A program made the position numbers and the translations under genes. A stretch of 64,000 bases of DNA from Pinus tabuliformis (taxonomy: Eukaryota > Streptophyta > Pinopsida > Pinales > Pinaceae): the NCBI GenBank assembly GCA_031772625.1, contig CM062811.1, positions 644,256,820 to 644,320,819 on the forward strand, given 5' to 3'. Numbering within the stretch: position 1 is the first letter of the stretch; every line of letters begins with the position of its first letter. This document shows positions 43,062 through 51,795 of the stretch, piece by piece. The notes below the pieces were generated by a model. The model did no database searches, had not been told where the DNA came from, and saw only the letters and a program-made list of their open reading frames with translations.

Positions 43062-46000
43062 TCTCCCTCACCTGTCCCGTGGGTCTTCTTATGGCCTTGT
43101 TGGCCAACTCATCAGTGGTCGTGTTGTGTAATCTGAGGATGTGTTTGTAGGTTACATTGCCCATACCCCTGGCTTGTTCCGAAATTCTGTCTTTTATTCT
43201 ATTCAGAGCACATTGTTTGAAGTTGTTCCCTGTGTTCATTGCAGCAATAAGGATAGCTGAGTCCCCCAACACAAGGAGGTTTTGGATGCCCATTTTCCAT
43301 GCTATGGAGACCCCCAGCAGGAGACTATAGGCCTCAGCTTTATTGTTTGACAAATTCCCCAAGCTCCATTCATAAGTGGCCATCGTTCTACCTTGGGGGT
43401 CCCTTATTACTCCCCCTGCTCCAGCTATGCCTGGATTGTTTTTAGAGGCCCCATCGAAGTGAAGCGTGTGCTTCTTTTGCCTTTGTATCCATTTGTTTAC
43501 TTCCTCTTTTGACCCCCTGATCTTCCAGTCCTTCTGTCCATAGCCTTTGATTGGGGTGCATTTTGGTATTATCCTGTAGTTGAATCTTTGTATCCATTCT
43601 TTCACCTGCTTGTCTGTGTAGTCCTGATCAGCATGGTGGACCCCATTTGCTTCAATGGTTTCCGTTATGAGCGCAGTAGCTTTAGCCAGGATACTTGGAA
43701 CACTAGGTTTTTTATCTTTAAAAATGCTTGCGTTTCTGGAAAGCCATAACTGCCAGCATAGGTTGGAAGGAATGCTGGACCAGATTCTCTTTGCGAGGGT
43801 CATGTTTTTGTTTGCGGAAGGGAAGAGCCTTCCCCATCCTTTCTGAAGGAGAGTGACCTGGTTGGGGAGATCCCCGATCTCAAGAGGATGGGTTATGAGT
43901 TTCCAGCAGGACGAAGCAATTGGGCATTCTATGAATAAATGGTTGAGATTTTCTTCCTCTTTCTTGCACATGAAGCAAATGGAGGGCCCCTGGATCCCCT
44001 TTTTTCTAAGGTTTTCTGCTGTAAGGAGCTTGCCATGGAGCAAGGTCCAATTGAAGAATTTAATCTTCGGAAGGCTCTCAACTTTCCAGGCATTCTTGTG
44101 ATATTGCCAGTTGTTTATCCCTGCTTGGTTTTGGAGCGCTTTATACCCTTCCTTGACCGAATAATTGCCTCCATTAGGGTCCCATATGTAGCTGTCATCT
44201 TTTCCTATGCTTGAGGGAGCTGCTCCTGCCAATGAGAGTTTGAGGTTGTTCCAAAGATCCTTTAGTCCATCCGGGAGGTGCCTTAATTGCCATCCTTTCC
44301 ATCTGCCTTGATCCCACTTAGAGATGTCAAAGAGAGTAGTGAGATTTGTGGCTAACATCCACTGATGCAGCGGTCTCAGATGGGGGAGTTTTTCCTTGGC
44401 TTCCTGGCCCATAATTCTGTCCCCCCATATGCTGGTTTGTTTCCCGTTGCCAGGGGCTTTAGAGATGTGAGACTTGAGGAGAGGCAAAGTCTTCTTGATC
44501 AGCTTCCAGACCGGAGTGCACTGCCTTTCTATGATTGTGTCTGAGAGTATGTTGCTGTTGCTCCCGCTCAAGTACTTCTTTTTGAGAACCTCCGTCCACC
44601 ATAAGCCCTTCTCGGTTAAAATTCTCCATATTAACTTGAATCCCATTGCCAAGTTTGCAAGTCTAGGGACTCTAATTCCCAGGCCTCCTTTTTCAATGGG
44701 AAGGATGACCTTTTCCCACTTAACAAGGCTGAACTTTTTTGATTCTTGCTTTCCGCCCTTCCAAAGGAAGCTTCTGAGGATCAGCTCCATATGTTTGTGG
44801 ATGCTTGAGGGGGCAAGCGTTATGGCGAATTGATAGATAGGGAGGGCTGAAAGGATGGATTTGATAAGGGTAGTTCTGCCAGCTAGATTGAGCCATTGCA
44901 TCCCCCAACCTTGAAGTTTCCCTCTCATCTTCTCTACTAGTTTGACCCATACTTCACTTTTGATTGACTCTCTCGCAAGCGGGAGTCCTAAATACATAAA
45001 GTGTGACCAACTTGATTGGGCTGGGATTTCCAAAATCAAAGAGATCCTTTGAGTTATATATCTTGGAACGTTCCATGTATATATCTTGCATTTGTTGTTG
45101 TTTAATTTGCCCCCCGAGGCTTGTAGGAATAGGTCCAGGATGGCCTTGAATCTTCTTGCCATAAGGCTTGAGGCTCCACCTATTAGCAGTGTGTCGTCTG
45201 CAAATAGGGAATGATTGATCCCTTTAGCTCCTCTTATTATTTCCACTCCAGTTATTTCCTTCGCCCTTCTCTTGTTTTCCAAATGCAGACTTAGAGTTTC
45301 CGCCATGATAATATAGAGGAAGGGGGACAGAGGGCAGCCTTGCCTCAATCCTCTAGAGCTTTTGAAAGCTCTGCACGGCCTCCCATTGATTAGTGGAGCT
45401 GTCCAATTCTGAGAAACACATTCCATGACCCTTTCGATGAAGAGCCTTGAGACCCCAAATTTTGCCAGCACTTTCTCCAAAAAGGAGTGATTTACCCTGT
45501 CAAAAGCGCTGGCCATGTCCAGCTTTATTATCATGCCTTTCTCCTTTCTAGCTATGCTGCTGTGTATTGCCTCTTGTATCAAAATTACATTATCAGTAAT
45601 GTGTCTCTTGGGGAGGAACCCTCCTTGGTTGTCCGAGATAATTGAGGGTAGAATTTGTTTCAGCCTATTTGCCAGGATCTTTGAAATAATTTTGTAAGAG
45701 ACATTGCATAAAGAGATAGGTCTGAACCGATCAAAGGATTGGGGGCTTGGCTCTTTTGGGATGAGAGCGAGAAATGAGGATTTAACACTGCTGCCCAATT
45801 TGTTCTTTAGGTGGAAGTTTCTCACCATTCTGAGAAAATCTTTTTTAATGGTTTCCCAATGAGTTTTGTAGAAACTTACCGTGAAACCGTCTGGCCCTGG
45901 GGCTTTGTCAAGGGGCATACTGTTAATGGACCATTCCACCTCTTCAATGGATATTTCTTTGTCCAAATCGCTGTTTTGAGCTTCTGTAACCTTCTTTTCG

Positions 46001-47274
46001 ATGATGTTGATGAAGTCTGAGTTGTCTTCATACTGCGGGTCAGCTGAGAGCAGCGAGTGGAAATGATTTGTGGCAGCCTCCTTAATTTCCTCTCTGTCTG
46101 TTATCTCTTTCTCATTGAAGGTTATCTTGTCTATATTATTTTCAGCTCTGCGTACCTTGAGACAGTTGTGAAAAAACGAAGTGTTTTTGTCCCCCGAGTT
46201 GAGCCAGAGGCATCTGGACTTTTGCCTTAACTCCTCCTCTTCTTTCCGGTGCTGGTTGTACATTGCTTTGTGCAGCTCAGCTTCTATCTTTTGATCTTCC
46301 TCTGTTTCTTGAACTGACTCCTTGTCCTGGTTCCATTTCTCCAAGGCTCTTTGCAGCTCGAGCTTTGCCTTCCTATCCTCATTTGCGTGGTTTCTAACCC
46401 AGTTTTTTATGGCAATTCTTAAGTGTTTGATCTTTGATTCCCAGACAAAATGAGGAGATCCTATTATCTCTGTCCTCCATGTTTCTTTCACCAGGGCTTT
46501 GAAATCCTCGTTGTTGTCCCAATCCTTGCTGTATTTGAATGGTAACGGGCCCAGGTCCTCTTCTTTCTCTAGATGCAATGCCACGGGCTTGTGATCCGAA
46601 GTGTATCCCTGAATGATTGTACTGTGGATCCTTTGGAAGTTTACTGCTGCACTCTCCTGAACAAGAATTCTATCAAGTCTCTCCTTGATATTATTCCTTC
46701 CTGTCCTCTTGTTTGACCACGTGTAGCGTCCATTTTGTGGAGGGATATCTATGAATTTATGAGCTTGGATGATTTCCTCTAGTTTATCTCTGAATGGATC
46801 TGTGAAGTATTTCCCTCCTAATTTTTCCTCTGCGTTCCTGATTAGGTTCAAGTCTCCTCCAAGGAAGATCTTCTTCCCTTGAGAGGCCTCAATGTCCATT
46901 TTCAGAGAGTCCCAACATGTGGCTTTGTCTCTGAAGTGGGGAGGTGCGTATACATTGTAAATTGTGAATTCCTCCTTCTGATCTGAACTTTGCATGTCAA
47001 TTCTGATCCACCACCTGTTTTGGTTGTTTCTTATAAGGGTCCAATTGCTTTTTTTCCATAATATTCCTATGCCTCCTGATGCTCCTGAGGCGCTCGTGGC
47101 TATTCCTTCATACCTTCTGTTCTTTGATATGCTTTGTTGAAATTCTTGGTCGCTGATTTTGGTCTCCTGGAGTAGGAGGAAGTCTGGTTGTTCTGATTTG
47201 ATTAGATCTCGGACTGCGTTTGCCTTAAGGGAGGAGCCCATCCCCCTACAGTTCCAGGAGACCAAAATCATCAT
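43030..47274 (-). CDS. LINE 2 ORF2: endonuclease, reverse transcriptase, RNase H
   Basis: 1414 codons, intact. Endonuclease: N8 (SWNCRG), E37 (LQET), GDLN at 140-143, 'RLDRIL' and 'SDHKP'. RT: 'FRPISLCNVSYKIISKILAN', 'IIKLDMASAFDRVNHSFL', 'GLRQGCPLSPFLYIIMAETL' and catalytic FADD at 691-694. zf-RVT: 'SICFMCKKEEENLNHLFIEC'. C-terminal RNase H (about residues 1265-1400) keeps the four acidic residues: 'LHFDGASKNNPG', 'NKAEAYSLL', 'LGDSAI' and 'TTTDELANKA'. Plant L1 clades with such an acquired RNase H are known. The start overlaps ORF1's stop by ATGA. Confidence 0.97.
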   Translation of the reverse strand: MMILVSWNCRGMGSSLKANAVRDLIKSEQPDFLLLQETKISDQEFQQSISKNRRYEGIATSASGASGGIGILWKKSNWTLIRNNQNRWWIRIDMQSSDQKEEFTIYNVYAPPHFRDKATCWDSLKMDIEASQGKKIFLGGDLNLIRNAEEKLGGKYFTDPFRDKLEEIIQAHKFIDIPPQNGRYTWSNKRTGRNNIKERLDRILVQESAAVNFQRIHSTIIQGYTSDHKPVALHLEKEEDLGPLPFKYSKDWDNNEDFKALVKETWRTEIIGSPHFVWESKIKHLRIAIKNWVRNHANEDRKAKLELQRALEKWNQDKESVQETEEDQKIEAELHKAMYNQHRKEEEELRQKSRCLWLNSGDKNTSFFHNCLKVRRAENNIDKITFNEKEITDREEIKEAATNHFHSLLSADPQYEDNSDFINIIEKKVTEAQNSDLDKEISIEEVEWSINSMPLDKAPGPDGFTVSFYKTHWETIKKDFLRMVRNFHLKNKLGSSVKSSFLALIPKEPSPQSFDRFRPISLCNVSYKIISKILANRLKQILPSIISDNQGGFLPKRHITDNVILIQEAIHSSIARKEKGMIIKLDMASAFDRVNHSFLEKVLAKFGVSRLFIERVMECVSQNWTAPLINGRPCRAFKSSRGLRQGCPLSPFLYIIMAETLSLHLENKRRAKEITGVEIIRGAKGINHSLFADDTLLIGGASSLMARRFKAILDLFLQASGGKLNNNKCKIYTWNVPRYITQRISLILEIPAQSSWSHFMYLGLPLARESIKSEVWVKLVEKMRGKLQGWGMQWLNLAGRTTLIKSILSALPIYQFAITLAPSSIHKHMELILRSFLWKGGKQESKKFSLVKWEKVILPIEKGGLGIRVPRLANLAMGFKLIWRILTEKGLWWTEVLKKKYLSGSNSNILSDTIIERQCTPVWKLIKKTLPLLKSHISKAPGNGKQTSIWGDRIMGQEAKEKLPHLRPLHQWMLATNLTTLFDISKWDQGRWKGWQLRHLPDGLKDLWNNLKLSLAGAAPSSIGKDDSYIWDPNGGNYSVKEGYKALQNQAGINNWQYHKNAWKVESLPKIKFFNWTLLHGKLLTAENLRKKGIQGPSICFMCKKEEENLNHLFIECPIASSCWKLITHPLEIGDLPNQVTLLQKGWGRLFPSANKNMTLAKRIWSSIPSNLCWQLWLSRNASIFKDKKPSVPSILAKATALITETIEANGVHHADQDYTDKQVKEWIQRFNYRIIPKCTPIKGYGQKDWKIRGSKEEVNKWIQRQKKHTLHFDGASKNNPGIAGAGGVIRDPQGRTMATYEWSLGNLSNNKAEAYSLLLGVSIAWKMGIQNLLVLGDSAILIAAMNTGNNFKQCALNRIKDRISEQARGMGNVTYKHILRLHNTTTDELANKAIRRPTGQVRENEEIYEQDIP

Positions 47275-48665
47275 TTACCTGATTTGTTGTGAGTCCCACT
47301 TTTCTCCTTCAGCTTCTCGCCACTTCCCTTGTTCTTGTCCAGATATGTATCTATTGGTTGTTGAGTTCCGGTGGTCATCTCTCTTGCTGCATTCTCGTCT
47401 CTTATTTCCTTGTTCGATTTTCTTCCTACTTTCCTTGGGGGATCCGTGGCTGCGATGTTTTCCTTTGTCTTGTTTCTTGTCAAGATTCTTTCCACTGTCT
47501 GAGGAGGGGAAGCCTGAGTGGGGGAGGAAGGGGGGGTTCTTTTGCCCTTGGGGGATGGAGGGGGAGATGAGGGTTCCTCTGAGGCTAGGGTTTCGAAGGG
47601 ATTGGAGGATGAGGGGATGGAATGGTCTAAGCTTGCAGGGACAGAGGAGGGGAGAGGGGTTTCGGAAAGAGGAGCCTCTGGTTCGGGGGGAGGGTTTGAT
47701 TTCTTTTTCTTCCTGACGACTTCCCATGCTTCCTCTGGGGATTCAGGGTTGGTATTATTTTCTGATCTGGCTTTAGAGCACCTATTTGCAAAATGACCAT
47801 ATTCATGACATACCTTACATTTGAAGGGAAGTTGCTCGTAGTCCACCTGCTGGATATGCGTCCACTGATCCACTCTGAGCTTGACTGCCTCTGGTAGCCC
47901 TTTGCCCAAGTCCACTTCTACACAGATCCTCGCACATGCATGCATGTTTTCTTTTGGCTCCGATCTATCCACGTATTTTCCTATTGCGTTACCAATGGCT
48001 CTGACTGATTCGTCTGCCCAGCAGTGGAGCGGCAGGTGTGGAAGACGAACCCAAACCGGGACTGCGTTGGGGACATCCATTTCTGGGTCGAAGTCCGGGG
48101 TCCAGCGATTGAGGTACAGACCTCTAGTGTCCATGAAATATGGACCATTCCTGAAGATTAAGTTTCGGTCCTCCACTGATTCGAAGAGGAATGTGAAGAA
48201 GCCTCTTCCACAAAACCTTATCGCTATTTTCCCCTGGACCATAGCGTTCCAGTTTCTTTCCACCCAGCGCTGGACCGTTCTGGGGGAGGGCCATAGTCCC
48301 GTGAACTGACCAACCAGACCCCTTTCTGCCAAGGCTACAGCGGATCTCCTTGGGAGAGATGGGGGGAGAGGGATTTCCGGGATTTCATCGAGCTTCTTGA
48401 TGAATTTTGAGGCGGAAGGTCGGATTCGTTCCGTAATGTTCTCTGGGATTAGTGATGCAAAAGCCTTCTCCATGTCGGCCTGTCCCGGATCTAGAGAGCC
48501 CATCGCGCCTGTGGAGCTCCTCAGAAGACGGAAAGAAGGATGAAAGGGCGGGAGGCCCAGCTGAGAGGGAGCGGTCGAAAGCTGCCCGCGGGGGCAGCGC
48601 GAGCTGAGAGAGGCAGGGCAAGAGGCCCAGGTTGTAGGGGGTGCGAACAGCGGAGGGGAAGGCAC
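47271..48665 (-). CDS. LINE 2 ORF1, RNA-binding protein (DUF4283-like plus CCHC knuckle)
   Basis: 464 codons. Residues ~105-270 match the DUF4283 region ('RSAVALAERGLVGQFTGLWP', 'VPVWVRLPHLPLHCWADESV', 'ACARICVEVDLGKGLPEAV'). CCHC knuckle CKVCHEYGHFANRC at 283-296. Pro/Ser-rich tail follows. The first 54 codons (Pro/Ser/Leu) are unlike family N-termini; the ATG at 48503 ('MGSLDPGQADMEKAF') is a more natural start, giving 410 residues. Expected to coat the LINE RNA. Stop is within ATGA shared with ORF2. Confidence 0.93.
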   Translation of the reverse strand: MPSPPLFAPPTTWASCPASLSSRCPRGQLSTAPSQLGLPPFHPSFRLLRSSTGAMGSLDPGQADMEKAFASLIPENITERIRPSASKFIKKLDEIPEIPLPPSLPRRSAVALAERGLVGQFTGLWPSPRTVQRWVERNWNAMVQGKIAIRFCGRGFFTFLFESVEDRNLIFRNGPYFMDTRGLYLNRWTPDFDPEMDVPNAVPVWVRLPHLPLHCWADESVRAIGNAIGKYVDRSEPKENMHACARICVEVDLGKGLPEAVKLRVDQWTHIQQVDYEQLPFKCKVCHEYGHFANRCSKARSENNTNPESPEEAWEVVRKKKKSNPPPEPEAPLSETPLPSSVPASLDHSIPSSSNPFETLASEEPSSPPPSPKGKRTPPSSPTQASPPQTVERILTRNKTKENIAATDPPRKVGRKSNKEIRDENAAREMTTGTQQPIDTYLDKNKGSGEKLKEKSGTHNKSGK

Positions 48666-48781
48666 GCAGCAGAGGCTGCGGCCCGGCAGGGCCTGCCAAG
48701 CGCAGTCAGAGGATCAGGGTTTCCAACTGCGGGGGGGCACCATCGCTCCAGCGTCGGGGGAGAAAAAGGAAAAAATCATTC
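48666..48781 (-). promoter_or_regulatory. LINE 2 5' UTR, GC-rich
   Basis: About 115 bp of GC-rich sequence from the 5' end to the first ORF1 ATG (about 280 bp to the second). No tandem monomers, unlike LINE 1. Any internal promoter must lie in this short stretch or in ORF1. Confidence 0.6.
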
Positions 48782-48818
48782 TCCACTGTCTGAGATTATT
48801 ACTTCCAAAAATCCACTG
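48782..48818. repeat. Right target-site duplication of LINE 2
   Basis: 37 bases identical to 41640-41676, directly beyond the LINE 5' end. Confidence 0.9.
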
Positions 48819-48834
48819 AGTAAAATGCAAAAAT

Positions 48835-48885
48835 TGTCGATCCAGGAATCTAACGCCGATCAGTACTGCAAAAAGCTGGATGCAT
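48835..48885 (-). pseudogene. Degenerate tRNA-Gly fragment
   Basis: 'tcgatccaggaatctaac' and 'gatcagtact' resemble the 3' half of the tRNA-Gly gene at 49240-49309 (gcatccagggaatcgaac, ggtcagtacc), with deletions. Not functional. Confidence 0.5.
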
Positions 48886-49190
48886 CGTTATATATAAGCC
48901 CAGGTTCAAGCGGAAAGCACAAAACATTACACATGTCTGAGCCCAGGTTCGAACTGGGGACCTTTAGTGTGTGAGACTAACGTGATAACCAACTACACCA
49001 CCCAGACGACATTTGTAATTAATATTTTCAAACTTACTGAGTCGGAAGAAGACAAAAAGCGCTGAATGCACTGTTATGTATAAGCCCAGGTTCAAGCTGA
49101 GCGCACAACAAAATCGATTGCATAATGACATGTCTGAGCCCAGGTTCGAACTGGGGACCTTTAGTGTGTGAGATTAACGTGATGACTATA
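48855..49190. repeat. Tandem duplication within the tRNA cluster
   Basis: The block 'gctgRatgcaYYgttatRtataagcccaggttcaagc' then a spacer then the Val tRNA sequence occurs twice, at about 48875-49007 and 49060-49187. The 'agcccaggttcaagc' upstream of each is itself like a tRNA-Val 3' end. Together with the Gly pieces this suggests an ancestral Gly-Val unit that was copied in tandem. Confidence 0.75.
48934..49007 (-). tRNA. tRNA-Val (CAC)
   Basis: Minus strand 49007-48935 folds as a tRNA: acceptor GTCTGGG with CTCAGAC, D arm GTAGTTGGTTATC, anticodon loop CTCACAC giving CAC, T arm with GTTCGAACC, and no encoded CCA. Position 48934 is the discriminator A. The internal A and B boxes look intact. 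No intron. Confidence 0.92.
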
Positions 49191-49215
49191 CCCCGGTCAG
49201 TACCCCTTGGGAGGT
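49130..49215 (-). pseudogene. Chimeric tRNA-Val/tRNA-Gly pseudogene
   Basis: 49133-49187 repeats the 3' half and anticodon arm of the tRNA-Val gene almost unchanged, up to 'taacgtgat'. It then switches to sequence like the T-arm/variable/anticodon part of the tRNA-Gly gene ('ccggtcagtacccc', 'tgggagg'). It lacks a Val acceptor 5' strand and cannot fold as a full tRNA. Confidence 0.75.
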
Positions 49216-49238
49216 CGTTAAAACAAAATCATAATTCT

Positions 49239-49309
49239 TGCGCATCCAGGGAATCGAACCCTGGTCAGTACCGTGGGAGGGTACTATGATACCACTACAC
49301 CAGATGCGC
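49239..49309 (-). tRNA. tRNA-Gly (CCC)
   Basis: Minus strand 49309-49240: acceptor GCGCATC pairs fully with GATGCGC; D arm GTGTAGTGGTATC; anticodon stem GTACC/GGTAC with loop CTCCCAC, giving CCC; T arm CAGGGTTCGATTCCCTG; 49239 is the discriminator A. Standard plant tRNA-Gly layout, no intron. Confidence 0.93.
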
Positions 49310-49930
49310 GGTTGAAAGGAAATCCTTTCATTTTCCACTTTACAGGATGCAACCATTCAACTCAGACCTTTCGGTGCAGGGAACTAACTTCCCGAATTTT
49401 GAATTTGTAAGCTTTTCAACCACTTTCACTATCTAGGAAATGTTACATTCTTTTGATATGGTCTAGAAATCCAGGCTACATAATAAATACATAATAGTTA
49501 GTATTTGTGGTTTAATTTAAATATAGTTTAAAAAATAATTTTAAAAATTTCAAAACAAAAATACAATAACTAATAAAATAAAATATCGTTAAATATCAGC
49601 ACTAAAAATTAAAAAATATTATTCATTAATATTATTTATACTAAGATATATGCACTTTAATATATATGTTTATATATGTGTTTTTATTTTTTATTTTTTA
49701 TTAATATATATAATTTTTTATAATTAATTATTAAAATATATTTTTAATATAATAATAAGTTATCTTAAATTGAAAATATGGAGTAAAAATGGAAATAATA
49801 GAAAATTAAAATAAAAAATTAAAATTAAAAAGTTAAATAAAGAAAGAAAACTAAAAACAAAACAATAATAGTTAATAGAAATGGAAGTTACTAAAAAGTG
49901 CATAATAAAACCTCAACCAATCACCTTATA
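49310..49930. other. AT-rich spacer, nothing recognised
   Basis: Very AT-rich with 'tatatat' and poly-A/T runs. No reading frame with family motifs. Confidence 0.6.
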
Positions 49931-49931
49931 A

Positions 49932-51612
49932 AAAAATAAATTTAACTAATAATAAAAAATAACAATGTTAAAATATGGATAAGAAGCAATTTTTTTTGTC
50001 AAAGACAAACTAATATGCATTCAAAGATAAACTTAATGCATAATACCATACCTATGGATGTAAAAAATATAATCATTTTCACAAGGAAGATTTCATAAAA
50101 TGGGCTAATACTTTATGACGGAGATTAAAAAAAGTGTTTTTCATATTTTTAATGGAGCTCCTTTATTTTTATCATTTTTACTTTTATTCATCAAGGATTT
50201 ATAAGATGTTTTATTACCTTGTAAAGATCTTAATTTTGTGATTTAATTAACGGTTAGTTAAGGTATTTTGAATTTTTTCATTAAACTTTTAATCAAGCTT
50301 TATAAAAATTATTAATGAAGTTAAATTGTTTGATCAAAGGCTTAAAATCCAAAATCTAATTTTGAAAATTTTCAATAAATTTTTGCTCAAGCTTTATAAA
50401 AATCTTGATCAAACTAAATTGCTCAATAAAAATGCAAAATCTAAAAATCTAACCCCTTTTCTACAACTGCAACTTATAAGAGTGAAACTCCCTCAACCCT
50501 TTCATCTTAAGTGGTAGAGTTGATGCCACTTGATTTATTATTTAATCTTCTAAATGGAACATCATTCACATTTTGAATATCATATTATATTTTTTTAATT
50601 TTTAAAAACAATATTTAATTTTTTTTTTCTAAATTACTAAATGTAATGTGAGAAAAAACAATATCATAATAATGAGAACAAATGAATTATACAAAAAATA
50701 TGTCAGATTCCTATGTATGTTTTTTTCTCATATATAAATAAATAAATAAATTTAATTAATAATAAAAAATAACAGTGTTAAAATATAGATAAGAAGCTAT
50801 TTTTTTGTCAAAGATAAATTAATATGCATCCAAAGACGAACTTAATGCATAATACCATACCTATGGATGTAAAAAATATAATCATTTTTACCAAGACGAT
50901 GGCATAAAATTGGGCAATACTTTATGAGGGAGATTAAAAAAAGTGTTTTTCATATTTTTAATGTAGCTCCTTTATTTTTATCATTTTTACTTTTACTCAT
51001 CAAGGATTTATAACATGTTTTATTACCTTGTAACGATCTTAATTTTGTGATTTAATTAACCGTTAGTTAAGGTATTTTGAAATTTTTCATTAAACTTTTA
51101 ATCAAGTTTTATAAAAATTATTGACGAAGTTAAAATGCTCGATCAAAGGCTTAAAATCCAAAATCTAATTTTGAAAATTTTTAGTCAAGATTTATAAAAA
51201 TCTTGATTAAACTAAATTGCTCAATCAAAAATTTAAAATCTAAAAATCTAACCCCTTTTCTACAACTACAACTTATAAGAGTGAAACCCCCTCAACTCTT
51301 TCATCTTAGGTGGTAGAGTTGATGCCACTTGATTTAATCCAAAAATCTAACCCCTTTTCTACTACAACAACTTATAAGAGTAAAACCCTCCTCAACTCTT
51401 TCATCTTAGGTGGTAGAGTTGATGCCACTTGATTTATTATTGAATCTTCTATTTAATGGAATATCATTCACATTTGGAATATCATATTATATATTTTTAA
51501 TTTTTAAAAACGATATTTAATATATTTATTCTAAATTACTAAATGTAATCAAAGAAAAATCAATATCATAATGATGGGAACAAAAGAATTATACAAAAAA
51601 TATGTTGGATTC
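49932..51612. repeat. Tandem duplication with ~810-bp period
   Basis: Copy A 49932-50712 and copy B 50742-51612 match along their length ('tttaaYtaataataaaaaat', 'cataataccatacctatgga', 'ttaattaacSgttagttaag', 'ggtagagttgatgccacttg'). Copy B contains an extra internal duplication of about 96 bp (from 51247 and from 51343). AT-rich, non-coding. Confidence 0.9.
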
Positions 51613-51795
51613 CGAGATTTTTTGGAAGCTTTTTCAATAGATTTTTTTGGTCTAATTTCTCTAAAATCATGTAATTTAACTTCAAAATTTTCCACAAATT
51701 TTTCTATTAAATTGACGTACCAAAAGTCCAATTTTTTTTTCCTTTCTTTAAACAAATATATATATATATATGTTAGTTAGTTAGTGCAATAGAGT
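51613..51795. other. AT-rich junction
   Basis: Includes '(ta)n' near 51760 and 'gttagttagttag' near 51772. No gene. Confidence 0.5.

Larger units (their letters stand above)
41684..48781 (-). mobile_element. Full-length L1-type LINE with RNase H and a third open frame (LINE 2)
   Basis: 7.1 kb on the minus strand between perfect 37-bp target duplications. Order: short 5' UTR (~115 bp, GC-rich), ORF1 (48665-47271), ORF2 with RNase H (47274-43030), an open frame of 384 codons (43061-41907), a 3' UTR of about 220 bp and poly(A) (15 T at 41684-41698 on the plus strand). All main ORFs are uninterrupted and the target duplication has no mismatch, so the insertion is recent. Confidence 0.95.

Noticed and set aside
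47159-47716. 185-codon plus-strand open frame
   Set aside because: It is the antisense of LINE 2 ORF1/ORF2 and has no family motif of its own.
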